This document shows positions 23,343-31,737 of a stretch of DNA of 36,590 nt, in pieces. Location: contig JBFKAV010000015.1 of assembly GCA_041621405.1 (NCBI GenBank), forward strand, positions 1-36,590, read 5' to 3'. The translations under genes were made by a program, and so were the position numbers. The notes under the pieces were generated by a model, which saw nothing but the letters and a program-made list of their open reading frames with translations, did no database searches and was not told the DNA's origin. Numbering within the stretch: the stretch's first letter is position 1; each line of letters begins with the position of its first letter. This stretch comes from JBFKAV01 sp041621405. GTDB lineage: Bacteria > Pseudomonadota > Alphaproteobacteria > Rhodobacterales > Rhodobacteraceae.

Positions 23343-24068
23343 TCAGGCCTCCCTGCGGAAGGCGCGGACCACGATGGGGAGCGCGGCGAGCGCGCAGAGC
23401 GCGAGCAGCGGGCCGAGGATCTGCGGCTCGAAGATGATGCCGAGATCGGGGGTCTCGCCACGCTCGAAGACCTCGCCGAGGCCGGCGCCGACCCAGGTGT
23501 AGACGACGCCGCCGGGGATGATGCCGAAGAAGGTGGTGAAGACGAAGCGCTGGAGCGAGACGCCGACCAGCGCTGGCAGCAGGTTCGCCACGAAGAACGG
23601 CACGGCCGGAACCAGGCGGATCAGGAACAGGACCGGGATCTCGTTTTCCTTCAGCGCGTCGTGGAGCTTGCGGACCCGGCCCTCGGAGGCGTCGAACTTG
23701 GCCGCCAGCCGCTCGCCTCCGCCCATCTTCGCGGCGAGAAAGATCGCCGTTGCCCCGATCGTGGCGGCGGTGACGTTGAAGAGAGCGCCAGGGAAGACGC
23801 CGAAGAGGAAGCCGCCGGTGAGCGTGGCGATGGTCGCGCCCGGCAACGAGAAGCTGACGATCACCACGTAGGTGGCCATAAAGCCGAGCACCGTCAGCGC
23901 GTAGTTCGCATCGCGGAAGGCGAGGAGCCGCTCGCGGTTCTCGGCCAGGGTATCGAACGACAGCATGTCGCGGAGCGTGAAGGCGCCGATCGCGGCGACG
24001 ATGAGGATCAGGATCAGGGGCAAGCGGCGAGCGAGAGGGTGCTTTTCCGGTTCCGTCATGTCGCTCAT
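23343..24068 (-). CDS. TVP38/TMEM64 (DedA-like) membrane protein
   Basis: About 241 residues with six or so membrane segments. The SNARE-associated/VTT domain is recognisable by SFSLPGATIATLTGGFLFGV and by the later PAVPFFVANLLPALVGVSL and FFGIIPGGVVYTWVGAGLG, matching the re-entrant-loop motifs of the family. DedA/TVP38 proteins are thought to move lipids or lipid carriers across the membrane. I used the Met at 24068 (MSDMTEPEKHP), but the Met 9 bases later is also possible. The next gene, a disulfide oxidoreductase, starts 1 base after its stop; the same two domains occur fused in some bacteria, which supports joint function. It diverges from rpmH. Confidence 0.88.
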   Translation of the reverse strand: MSDMTEPEKHPLARRLPLILILIVAAIGAFTLRDMLSFDTLAENRERLLAFRDANYALTVLGFMATYVVIVSFSLPGATIATLTGGFLFGVFPGALFNVTAATIGATAIFLAAKMGGGERLAAKFDASEGRVRKLHDALKENEIPVLFLIRLVPAVPFFVANLLPALVGVSLQRFVFTTFFGIIPGGVVYTWVGAGLGEVFERGETPDLGIIFEPQILGPLLALCALAALPIVVRAFRREA

Positions 24069-24201
24069 CTGTCCCGTTCCCCGTGGTTTCGCCCTGAAGC
24101 CAAGATGCGCGCCGCGGGCGGACGGCGGTAGTCCCATCACGGGCGCTTGATGGCGCGCGAGCCGATTTCCGGCGATTCGGGCGCCTTGGGCTCCGCGCTG
24201 T

Positions 24202-24232
24202 AACATTCCCCGCCGCGGCCGCGGGAAATGTT
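24202..24232. promoter_or_regulatory. 31-base inverted repeat upstream of rpmH and TVP38
   Basis: AACATTCCCCGC (24202-24213), 7 bases, GCGGGAAATGTT (24221-24232): 12-base arms with a single mismatch, in the spacer between two divergent genes. Because it is upstream of both, it is more likely an operator than a terminator. Confidence 0.55.
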
Positions 24233-24264
24233 GCAGGGGCGGGCGAAATCCGGCGCGGGGCGAG

Positions 24265-24292
24265 TTGACTTGGCCCCGGCGCGCCCTTAGAG
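24265..24292 (+). promoter_or_regulatory. Promoter of rpmH-rnpA-yidD
   Basis: TTGACT (24265-24270), 16 bases, TTAGAG (24287-24292), with rpmH starting about 70 bases downstream. The spacing and the strong -35 suit a highly expressed ribosomal-protein operon. Confidence 0.6.
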
Positions 24293-24363
24293 AGCGGGCT
24301 TCGGAGAATTTGCGGGCCCTCGAATCCGTCTGGCGTTCGGGCCCCCCTGACCGGAGTGGAGCG

Positions 24364-24498
24364 ATGAAGCGCACGTACCAACCCTCGAAGCTCGTGCGGA
24401 AACGCCGCCACGGCTTTCGCGCGCGCATGGCCACCAAGGGCGGTCGCGCCGTGTTGAACGCCCGCCGGGCGCGCGGCCGGAAGAAGCTCTCGGCCTGA
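24364..24498 (+). CDS. rpmH: 50S ribosomal protein L34
   Basis: The 44 residues MKRTYQPSKLVRKRRHGFRA and then RMATKGGRAVLNARRARGRK, ending KLSA, are a textbook L34, the small basic protein of the 50S subunit. GGAG lies 7 bases before the ATG. rnpA follows after 23 bases, the near-universal rpmH-rnpA order. Confidence 0.98.
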   Translation: MKRTYQPSKLVRKRRHGFRARMATKGGRAVLNARRARGRKKLSA

Positions 24499-24521
24499 GG
24501 CCGACCCCCAGGGAAAACCCG

Positions 24522-24938
24522 ATGACAGCGCCGGAGACCCCCGTGGCAGGCCAAGAGGCCGGGGCCGCGGAGCGGGCTCCGGCGGTTTCGCCCTGCCTGG
24601 CAGGGCTGAGGCGGCGGGCGGAGTTCCTGGCCGCGGCGCGCGGCACACGGCAGGGCACGGGCAGCTTCCTGTTGCAGGCGCGGCAGCGCGACGCCGGCGA
24701 GGCCGGTCCGGCGGCAATCCGGGTGGGCTTCACCGCCTCGCGGAAGGTCGGGGGCTCGGTCGCGCGGAACCGCGCCAAGCGGCGGCTGCGCGAGGCGGCG
24801 CGGCTGGTCTTGCCCGAGGCCGGCCGGCCGGGCTGGGACTACGTGCTCGTCGCCCGGCCCGGGGCGACCGCAGAGCGGGAGTTCGAGGCGCTGCTCGCCG
24901 ACTTGAGGTGGGCGCTGAACAAGGTCCACGCGCAATGA
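24522..24938 (+). CDS. rnpA: Ribonuclease P protein component
   Basis: RnpA is the protein subunit that helps the RNase P RNA cut the 5' leader of pre-tRNAs. The signature RNRAKRRLRE (82-91) and the preceding IRVGFTASRKVGGSVA identify it. The conserved fold begins around LRRRAEFLAAARG (about 29); about 25 Ala/Pro/Glu-rich residues come before it, so the protein is somewhat longer (138) than the usual ~120 and a later start cannot be excluded, though no other Met precedes the domain. Its stop overlaps the yidD ATG (ATGA). Confidence 0.95.
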   Translation: MTAPETPVAGQEAGAAERAPAVSPCLAGLRRRAEFLAAARGTRQGTGSFLLQARQRDAGEAGPAAIRVGFTASRKVGGSVARNRAKRRLREAARLVLPEAGRPGWDYVLVARPGATAEREFEALLADLRWALNKVHAQ

Positions 24939-25189
24939 CCCCGCTCGCGCGCCTCTTCGCGCTGCCGGTGCGCGGCTACCGGCTGCTGTTCAGCCCCTGG
25001 GTCGGCCATGGCTGCCGCTACCAGCCCACCTGCTCGGCCTACGCGCTCGAGGCGCTGGAGCGCCATGGCGGGCTGAAGGGCGGCTGGCTGGCCCTCCGCC
25101 GCATCGCCCGCTGCCACCCCTGGGGCGGCTCGGGCTATGACCCGGTGCCGGGCTCCGACCCCGGGCACGACAACGGCGCCGGGACCTGA
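24935..25189 (+). CDS. yidD: Membrane protein insertion efficiency factor YidD
   Basis: The 84 residues contain the YidD pattern: GYRLLFSPWVGHGCRYQPTC followed by SAYALEAL, then CHPWGGSGYDPVP. YidD is a small amphipathic inner-membrane-associated protein that assists YidC-dependent insertion. Three conserved Cys are present. The ATG overlaps the rnpA stop. yidC itself is about 4 kb downstream, separated by a minus-strand hydrolase, ttcA and an EAL-domain gene. Confidence 0.95.
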   Translation: MTPLARLFALPVRGYRLLFSPWVGHGCRYQPTCSAYALEALERHGGLKGGWLALRRIARCHPWGGSGYDPVPGSDPGHDNGAGT

Positions 25190-25192
25190 GCC

Positions 25193-26143
25193 TCAGAGCC
25201 TGAGCTGAAGTCCCGAGGGGCCCAGCACGCGGGTCGGGATCGAGGCGCGGTCGATATGGCCGTTCAGCGTGAAGGCGACGTCGCGCATTAGCATCGGGTC
25301 GTGGAAGTACCAGCTGTGGGCGGCGTTGGGGACATGGGCGAAGCGGGCGCGGTGGGCTTCGAAATAGTCGCCCGTGTTGACGTTCACCGCCTTGCCGGGC
25401 GCGCCCAACGGCAACCCGATCCGGCCGACCCGCGGCGCCACCCCCACCCGCTTGACGTTGGATAGCGAAAGCACGTCGTCGAACGGGTTCGAGTAGTTCG
25501 TGAGCCGGACCGAGTGCCGGTAGAGCGACGACGACTTGGCATGCCCATCGGCCATCGAGCCGGCGGAGACGTCGCCCGAGACGATCACCGTTTGGCTCAC
25601 CGTCCAGGCGTGCGACGCGATCGCCGGGCGGTCGTCGGCGTCGTCGAACGCCTCGCGGACCACGTAGGCGCCCATCGAATGGGCGAAGACATGCATGTTG
25701 ATCTCGCATTCCGTTCGCTGGATCGCCGCGAACGAGCGGATGCCCTCGTCGACGAGGCGGAGCGCCGATTGCTTGGCGTCGGTCCGGTCTTCGAGGTAGT
25801 TCAGCGCCGAAGAGGCCGACGGCCAGTCGAAGCTGACGACGGCGCCCTGCCAGCCTTCCGCTTCAAGGCCTTTGCGGAGCAGCCGGTGGCGTTCGAGCAC
25901 CTTGCGCTGCTCGGTGTTGAACCCGTGCACGTAGAAGACAATGTCGCCGGTGAGGCTGAGCGTGACCATGTTCTGGCCGTTGACCGCCTCCTGGATCACG
26001 GCCTCGATCCAGTCGCGCTTGCGGATCCGGTGGTCGGGGGAGACCTCCAGAGACGCCTCGGGGATCGCGAGGAAGTGGGTCGCACCCGGTTCGTTGATGT
26101 ACGCTCCGCCGCGCACCTTGCGGACGCAGAACATGTAATCCAT
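25193..26143 (-). CDS. Alpha/beta hydrolase of the DUF900 type
   Basis: 316 residues. DIVFYVHGFNTEQRKVLER (67-85) carries the oxyanion-hole HG motif; the nucleophile elbow is AHSMGAY with Ser156; acid and His candidates follow in the second half (SWYFHDPML). This fits the DUF900 (PF05990) esterase/lipase-like family, whose substrates are mostly unknown. No signal peptide is seen, so it should be cytoplasmic. It stands alone on the minus strand, its stop only 3 bases from that of yidD, interrupting an otherwise plus-strand run of translation and membrane-insertion genes. Codons appear a little more mixed than in neighbours, which would suit a later insertion, but that is only an impression. 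Confidence 0.82.
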   Translation of the reverse strand: MDYMFCVRKVRGGAYINEPGATHFLAIPEASLEVSPDHRIRKRDWIEAVIQEAVNGQNMVTLSLTGDIVFYVHGFNTEQRKVLERHRLLRKGLEAEGWQGAVVSFDWPSASSALNYLEDRTDAKQSALRLVDEGIRSFAAIQRTECEINMHVFAHSMGAYVVREAFDDADDRPAIASHAWTVSQTVIVSGDVSAGSMADGHAKSSSLYRHSVRLTNYSNPFDDVLSLSNVKRVGVAPRVGRIGLPLGAPGKAVNVNTGDYFEAHRARFAHVPNAAHSWYFHDPMLMRDVAFTLNGHIDRASIPTRVLGPSGLQLRL

Positions 26144-26245
26144 GGCTCCAACTCCGTTTTCTGAATGCCCAAATCATCGCACGGGCAGCCCGAGCCGCAA
26201 AGCCGGGCTTTCCATGCCCCGGGCGGCTGTGGCAGAGGTGAGGGC

Positions 26246-26251
26246 GAGGAG
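26246..26251 (+). promoter_or_regulatory. Shine-Dalgarno that decides the ttcA start
   Basis: GAGGAG 6 bases before the ATG at 26258 favours this start over one 93 bases upstream whose extension (Gly/Glu/Gln-rich) is unlike TtcA. Confidence 0.75.
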
Positions 26252-26257
26252 ACGCCC

Positions 26258-27139
26258 ATGCTCGACGAGGCCGACGACATCCACCCGCTGTTTCACGGCG
26301 CCCCTGCCTCGACGGAATTCCGCAAGCTGCGCAAGCGGATCGTCCGGCATGTGCGCGAGGCGCTCGATGCCTACGGCATGGTCGAGCGCGACGCGAAGTG
26401 GCTGGTCTGCCTCTCGGGCGGCAAGGACAGCTACACGCTGCTGGCCGCGCTGACCGAGCTGCAATGGCGCGGGCTCCTGCCGGTCGAGCTTCTGGCCTGC
26501 AACCTCGACCAGGGTCAGCCGGGGTTTCCGGCGACCGTGCTGCCGGAGTTCCTGACCAGGATGGGCGTGCCGCACCGGATCGAGTACCAGGACACCTATT
26601 CCATCGTCACCGAAAAGGTGCCGCAGGGGCGGACCTACTGCGCGCTCTGCTCGCGGCTCAGGCGCGGCAACCTCTACCGGATTGCCCGCGAGGAGGGCTG
26701 CTCGGCGGTGGTGCTGGGCCATCACCGCGACGACATCCTCGAGACCTTCTTCCTCAACCTCTTCCACGGCGGCCGCCTCGCCACCATGCCGCCGAAGCTC
26801 CTGAACGAGGACGGCGACCTCTTCGTGCTGAGGCCCCTGGCCTTCGTCGCCGAGGCGGACTGCGCCCGCTTCGCGAGGGCGATGGACTACCCGATCATCC
26901 CCTGCGACCTCTGCGGAAGCCAGGACGGGCTCCAGCGGAGCCAGGTCAAGGCGATCCTCGACGAGTGGGAGCGGCGAAGCCCCGGCCGGCGGCAGGTGAT
27001 GTTCCGGGCGCTGATGAACGCCCGGCCTTCGCACTTGCTCGACCCGGCGCTCTTCGATTTCGCCGGGCTCGCGCGCGGATCGGTCGAATTCGACGAAAAT
27101 CCGCCGCGACTGGACGCATCGCCGTTAACCGGGCGCTGA
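26258..27139 (+). CDS. ttcA: tRNA 2-thiocytidine synthetase TtcA
   Basis: TtcA uses ATP and a [4Fe-4S] cluster to thiolate C32 of certain tRNAs, including tRNA-Arg species. The PP-loop SGGKDS is at 53-58; the cluster motif CALC (Cys128, Cys131) and CDLC (Cys216, with Cys219) are intact; GHHRDDILETFFLNLFHGG (154-172) is diagnostic. The 293 residues match the family length from the start chosen. The start of the divergent hydrolase lies 114 bases upstream, so promoters for both must be in that gap. The EAL-domain gene follows after 67 bases. Confidence 0.94.
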   Translation: MLDEADDIHPLFHGAPASTEFRKLRKRIVRHVREALDAYGMVERDAKWLVCLSGGKDSYTLLAALTELQWRGLLPVELLACNLDQGQPGFPATVLPEFLTRMGVPHRIEYQDTYSIVTEKVPQGRTYCALCSRLRRGNLYRIAREEGCSAVVLGHHRDDILETFFLNLFHGGRLATMPPKLLNEDGDLFVLRPLAFVAEADCARFARAMDYPIIPCDLCGSQDGLQRSQVKAILDEWERRSPGRRQVMFRALMNARPSHLLDPALFDFAGLARGSVEFDENPPRLDASPLTGR

Positions 27140-27206
27140 CCCGGCTTGCCTAGCCTTTCCCGCGGGCGCCCTGCGAGGCGCCGCCCGCGACAGGAGAGGC
27201 CGCCCC

Positions 27207-28727
27207 ATGACGCACCGGACCGCGCGCGCCCATCTCCGCCGCTGGCTCTGGCGGCGCGAGATCGTGCCGGTCCTGCCGGCGCTGCTGCTCGTCGGCTTCT
27301 GGCTCGGCGGCGAGGCGGCGCTGGTCGCCGCCGCCGTGCTGGTTCCCGCGCTCTGCGCCGTCCTCAGCCCGCCACGGCCCGCGCGGGTGACGGTGGAGGA
27401 CGGGGTGACCGGGCTGCCGCTGAAGGCCACGCTCGTCGAGGCGCTGGAGGCGGCCTTCGCCGAGGCGCCGCGTTCGGGGCGCGCCATAGTGGCCTTCGCC
27501 ATCGGCATCGACGATTTCGCCGAGCTCGAGGCGCGGCACGGCCTCAACCTGGCCGAGGAGGCGCAGCGCCGGGTGGCCGAGCGGGTCGCCACGGCGCTGC
27601 GGCGCGGCGACATCGTGGCCCGGCTCGGGCCGGGGCTCTACGGCGCGGCCTTCGGGCCGGCAGCGCGGGCCGATCTCGAAACCGCGATCCAGGTGGCGGG
27701 CCGGATCCAGACCGCGGTGCGCGAGCCGATCCTGGCCGGCCCGGCGCGGGTCCACCTAACCTGCTCGGTCGGCTTCTGCCTCGGCACCAGGGCGCCCCGG
27801 CCTTCCGGCGATGCGGCGCTTTCCGCCGCGCTCGACGCGCTCGAGGAGGCCCGCGCGAGCGGCCCCGGCGCCGTGCGCGCCTTCTCGGCCGAGCGCCCGC
27901 GCGACAGGGCACGCCGCGCCGAACTTGAGGCCGAGGCGGTCGCGGCACTGGAAAACGGCCAGATCCGGCCCTGGTTCCAGCCGCAGATCTCGACCGATAC
28001 CGGCGCGGTCTCCGGCTTCGAGGCGCTGGCCCGCTGGGAGCATCCCGCGCGCGGGGCCCTGACGCCGAAGGATTTCCTGCCGGCGCTGACCGCGACCGGG
28101 CAGATCGAGCGTCTGGGCGAGGTGATGCTGTTCCACGGGCTGACCGCGATGCAGACCTGGGAGCGGGCCGGCTGCAAGGTGCCCTCGATCGGCGTCAACT
28201 TCGCCGCCGAGGAGCTGCGGAACCCAAGGCTCGCGGAAAAGCTCGCCTGGGAGCTCGACCGCTTCGGCCTCGCGCCCGAGCGGCTGACGGTGGAGATCCT
28301 GGAGACCGTGATGGTCGACGCCTCCGACGACACCATCACCCGCACGATCGAGGCGCTGGCGCGGATCGGCTGCCGCATCGACCTCGATGATTTCGGCACC
28401 GGCAACGCCTCGCTGGCCGCGCTGAAGCGGTTCTCGGTCCGGCGGATCAAGATCGACCGCAGCTTCGTGATCAACGTCGACGAGGACCGCGACCAGCAGC
28501 TGATGGTGACCGCGATCCTGGGCCTGGCCGAGCGGCTCGGGCTCGAGACCCTGGCGGAGGGCGTGGAGCGGGTGGGCGAGCACGCGATCCTGGCGCAGCT
28601 CGGCTGCGGCCATGTCCAGGGCTACGGCATCGCCCGGCCGATGCCGTTCGAGGACACCATCGGCTGGATGCAGCGCCACGCCGAGAAGCTGAAGGAGACG
28701 CCGACGGTGTCGCGCCGCGCGGTCTGA
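27207..28727 (+). CDS. EAL-domain c-di-GMP phosphodiesterase with degenerate GGDEF
   Basis: 506 residues. A hydrophobic stretch at about 20-53, long enough for one or two short helices, anchors the protein. A GGDEF-like domain (about 64-225) begins GVTGLPLK but has GPGLY (141-145) where GGDEF should be, so it cannot be an active diguanylate cyclase. The EAL domain (about 240-490) is complete: FEALARWEHP with Glu272, Asn331, Glu363, DDFGTG (394-399) and Lys415 in KIDRSF, all needed for metal binding and c-di-GMP hydrolysis. The degenerate domain may bind GTP and regulate the phosphodiesterase, as known for other such proteins. It lies between ttcA and yidC on the same strand. Confidence 0.93.
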   Translation: MTHRTARAHLRRWLWRREIVPVLPALLLVGFWLGGEAALVAAAVLVPALCAVLSPPRPARVTVEDGVTGLPLKATLVEALEAAFAEAPRSGRAIVAFAIGIDDFAELEARHGLNLAEEAQRRVAERVATALRRGDIVARLGPGLYGAAFGPAARADLETAIQVAGRIQTAVREPILAGPARVHLTCSVGFCLGTRAPRPSGDAALSAALDALEEARASGPGAVRAFSAERPRDRARRAELEAEAVAALENGQIRPWFQPQISTDTGAVSGFEALARWEHPARGALTPKDFLPALTATGQIERLGEVMLFHGLTAMQTWERAGCKVPSIGVNFAAEELRNPRLAEKLAWELDRFGLAPERLTVEILETVMVDASDDTITRTIEALARIGCRIDLDDFGTGNASLAALKRFSVRRIKIDRSFVINVDEDRDQQLMVTAILGLAERLGLETLAEGVERVGEHAILAQLGCGHVQGYGIARPMPFEDTIGWMQRHAEKLKETPTVSRRAV

Positions 28728-29137
28728 GCCCGCGCCCGCCGAGGCTGCCCTTTGGCTGCGGGCCATCGTCCGGCAACCGAAACCTCCCCGCGAGCTGCCC
28801 GACCAGCGAAGGGCGGGGAAACGGCCCGGCGCTCCGCCGCCCACGCTCCCCGCGCGCGGCCGACAAGCGTTTGGCCCCACCCGTTGCACCCCTGTGAGCT
28901 GGCAGGCCGCACGCCGCCTCCGCCGCGGCTGAGGCCTCTCTTTCTTCGACCCAGCCTGCGCCGGCAGACACCCACGCCTTCCCCTGACCCGACACCGCCG
29001 CCTGTCGCCTTCCCCGCCACCCGGGCCGGCGTCCCGGTCTCGGGCGCACGTCGGCGCCAAGCCCGATTCCCCTTGACCTTTCGGCCCTCGGATTGTTGAA
29101 CCTGCCAGACTTTCCGACACCGGCAGGGCCGCCCCCC
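28728..29137. other. 410-base intergenic region before yidC
   Basis: The frame open on the plus strand here is almost all Pro, Arg, Ala and Thr without domain pattern, so I call no gene. The right end contains TTGACC (29073-29078), which could be the -35 of a yidC promoter, with a poor -10 around 29093-29101. I see no strong terminator for the EAL gene. Confidence 0.45.
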
Positions 29138-30979
29138 ATGGACGATCAGAACAAGAACCTGCTCCTCGCCACGGTGCTGAGCTTCGTGGTGATCGTCGGC
29201 TGGTATATGCTGTTCCCGCCGCCCGAGCCGGCGCCGGCCCCGGAGACCCCCGCCGCCGCCACCGAGGGCGGCACAGCCGCGCCGCCGCCGGTGCCCGGCG
29301 CAAGCGAGCAAACCGCGGCGACCCCCGAGGAGCTGCGCGTCGAGGCGCTGGGCGCGACGGTCCGGATCCCGATCGACACGCCCAGGCTCCGCGGCTCGAT
29401 CTCGCTCCAGGGCGGGCGGATCGACGACCTCTCGCTCAAGGACTACAAGGTCTCGCTCGAGCCCGGCGCCGACGAGGTGACGCTGCTCGCCCCGGTCGGT
29501 GGCCCGCAGGCGCAATACGCGCTCTACGGTTGGGTCCCGGGCGGCGAGCTCGACTTCGAGGACGTGCCGGGCGCCAACACGCCATGGCAGCTCGAATCCG
29601 GCACCAGGCTCTCGCCCGGCAACCCGGTCACGCTGCGCTGGGACAACGGCAAGGGCCTGATCTTCCGCCGGGTGATGGAGGTGGACGAGAATTTCCTGTT
29701 CTCGGTCGCCCAAAGCGTGGAGAACACCTCCGGCGCGTCGGCGCGGCTCGCGGCCTACGGCGTCGTCGCCCGCCACGGCCTTCCCGAGCAGATGAACTTC
29801 TTCATCCTGCACGAGGGCGTGGTGCAGATGGCCGACGGCACGCTGACCGAGATCGACTACGACGACATGCCCGACATGGTTTTCGTCGAGCGCGAGGGCG
29901 CCCGCGCCGAGGTGGCCGAGGTCACCCAGAACGGCTGGATCGGCTTCACCGACCACTACTGGATGACCACGCTGATCCCCGCCCCCGGCAGCGCCTTCAC
30001 CGCGGCCGCGAAATACGTGGGCCAGGCCGACATCTTCCAGACCGAGGCGCGGTTTCCGGCGGTGACAGTAGCGCCGGGCGAGACCGCGCGCTCGGAGATG
30101 GCGCTCTTCGCCGGGCCGAAGGAATGGGAGGCGATCCGCAACTACCAGAACGAGACCGGCATCGACCGCTTCCTCGACTCGATCGACTGGGGCTGGTTCT
30201 TCTTCCTGACCAAGCCGATCTTCGCCGCGCTGCACTGGCTCAATGCGCAGATCGGCAACATGGGGCTCGCGATCATCGCGCTGACCTTCGTGATCAAGGC
30301 GATCCTGTTCCCGCTGGCGCGCAAGTCCTACGTCTCGATGGCCAGGATGCGCGAGCTGCAGCCGGAGATGGAGAAGCTCAAGGAGCGCGCCGGCGACGAC
30401 CGCCAGAAGCTGCAGAAGGAGATGATGGAGCTCTACAAGCGCGAGAAGGTGAACCCCGCCGCGGGCTGCCTGCCGATCCTCCTGCAGATCCCGATCTTCT
30501 TCTCGCTCTACAAGGTCATCTTCGTCACCCTCGAGCTGCGCCACGCCCCGTTCTTCGGCTGGATCCGCGACCTCTCGGCGCCCGATCCCTCGTCGATCTA
30601 CAACCTCTTCGGCCTACTGCCCTGGGCCGCGCCCGAGCCGGGCTCATTCATGGCGCTGATCTTCATCGGCGTGCTGCCGCTCCTGCTCGGCATCTCGATG
30701 TGGCTGCAGCAGAAGCTGAACCCGTCGCCGACAGACCCGACCCAGGCCATGATCTTCGCCTACATGCCCTGGATCTTCATGTTCATGCTGGGCTCGTTCG
30801 CCTCCGGCCTGATCGTCTACTGGATCGCGAACAACGTGATCACCTTCACCCAGCAGTACCTGATCATGTGGAGCCACGGCCACCGCCCCGACCTCTTCGA
30901 CAACATCCGCAAGGGGTTCTCGCGCAAGAAGCCCGCCCCCGCGACACCGGAGCCGAAGAAGAAGCCCGGGAAGAAATGA
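29138..30979 (+). CDS. yidC: Membrane protein insertase YidC
   Basis: YidC inserts and folds inner-membrane proteins, alone or with SecYEG. The 613 residues show an N-terminal membrane segment (about 7-25), a Pro/Ala/Glu-rich linker, the periplasmic P1 beta domain (about 65-345) and the five-helix core (about 355-590; WGWFFFLTKPIFAALHWLNA, LARKSYVSMARMRELQPEME, NPAAGCLPILLQIPIFFSLY). A Lys (387, in FVIKAILFPL) occupies the position of the functional Arg366 of E. coli YidC, keeping the positive charge in the groove. The tail is Lys/Pro-rich, typical for ribosome contact. The start is the ATG at 29138; an upstream TTG is less likely. Its stop overlaps the MOSC start (ATGA). Confidence 0.97.
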   Translation: MDDQNKNLLLATVLSFVVIVGWYMLFPPPEPAPAPETPAAATEGGTAAPPPVPGASEQTAATPEELRVEALGATVRIPIDTPRLRGSISLQGGRIDDLSLKDYKVSLEPGADEVTLLAPVGGPQAQYALYGWVPGGELDFEDVPGANTPWQLESGTRLSPGNPVTLRWDNGKGLIFRRVMEVDENFLFSVAQSVENTSGASARLAAYGVVARHGLPEQMNFFILHEGVVQMADGTLTEIDYDDMPDMVFVEREGARAEVAEVTQNGWIGFTDHYWMTTLIPAPGSAFTAAAKYVGQADIFQTEARFPAVTVAPGETARSEMALFAGPKEWEAIRNYQNETGIDRFLDSIDWGWFFFLTKPIFAALHWLNAQIGNMGLAIIALTFVIKAILFPLARKSYVSMARMRELQPEMEKLKERAGDDRQKLQKEMMELYKREKVNPAAGCLPILLQIPIFFSLYKVIFVTLELRHAPFFGWIRDLSAPDPSSIYNLFGLLPWAAPEPGSFMALIFIGVLPLLLGISMWLQQKLNPSPTDPTQAMIFAYMPWIFMFMLGSFASGLIVYWIANNVITFTQQYLIMWSHGHRPDLFDNIRKGFSRKKPAPATPEPKKKPGKK

Positions 30980-31737
30980 CCGGCCGCGTCGCCCAGATCT
31001 GGCGGCACCCGATCAAGTCGCACGGCCGCGAGGCGCTCGAGGAGGTGAGGCTCGAGGCCGGGCGGACGATGCCGGGCGACCGGGTCTGGGCGGTCGCCCA
31101 CGCCGACGCGAAGCTCGACCCTGCCGCCCCCGAATGGGCGCCCTGCGCGAACTTCTCGCGCGGCGCGAAGGCCCCCGGCCTGATGGCGATCGACGCCAAC
31201 TTCGACGAGAAGACCGGCCGCATCAGCCTCACCCACCCCGAGCGCGAGGCGCTGAGGTTCAACCCCGACGACCCTGCCGACGAGACCCGCTTCCTGGCCT
31301 GGGTCACGCCGCTCTGCCCTGCCGATCGGGCACCGCCGGCGCGGCTCGTCAGGGTGCCGGGGCGCGGCATGACCGACACCGACTATCCCTCGATCAGCCT
31401 TCTTGGCCTCGCCTCGCACCGGGCGGTCGCGGCGCGCGTCGGGCGCGCGATCTCGCCGCTGCGCTGGCGCGGCAACATCCACGTCGAGGGGCTGGCACCC
31501 TGGGAGGAGTTCGACTGGCCCGGCCGCCGCCTCAGGCTCGGCGAGGCCGAGATCGAGGTCCGCGAGCGGATCGAGCGCTGCCTCGCGACGGCGGCGAGCA
31601 CCCGCACCGGCCGCCGCGACACCGATACGCTGGGCGTGCTGGAGGATGGCTGGGGGCACCGGGATTTCGGGGTCTACGCGGTCGTCACCAGGGGCGGCGC
31701 GGTCCGCCTCGGCGACCCCGTCGAGATCGCCGGATGA
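30976..31737 (+). CDS. MOSC-domain protein with N-terminal beta-barrel
   Basis: The 253-residue protein begins like MOSC_N domains (VAQIWRHPIKSHGREALEEV) and contains a MOSC core (about 115-250) with GNIHVEGLAPWEEFDW and the conserved Cys202 in IERCLATAAST, expected to carry or transfer sulfur or ligate a molybdenum cofactor. Related proteins (YcbX, mARC) reduce N-hydroxylated compounds or act in cofactor sulfuration; which applies here is unknown. It overlaps yidC by ATGA and engB by ATGA, so it is part of the yidC-engB operon, although no functional link to membrane insertion is evident. Confidence 0.88.
   Translation: MTGRVAQIWRHPIKSHGREALEEVRLEAGRTMPGDRVWAVAHADAKLDPAAPEWAPCANFSRGAKAPGLMAIDANFDEKTGRISLTHPEREALRFNPDDPADETRFLAWVTPLCPADRAPPARLVRVPGRGMTDTDYPSISLLGLASHRAVAARVGRAISPLRWRGNIHVEGLAPWEEFDWPGRRLRLGEAEIEVRERIERCLATAASTRTGRRDTDTLGVLEDGWGHRDFGVYAVVTRGGAVRLGDPVEIAG

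Noticed and set aside
24069..24363. Replication origin next to rpmH
   Set aside because: rpmH can lie near oriC, but I see no DnaA boxes, AT-rich unwinding element or dnaA/dnaN.
28752..29099. 115-residue plus-strand ORF before yidC
   Set aside because: Composition is almost only Pro, Arg, Ala and Thr, no start signal, no motif; typical of GC-rich spacer.
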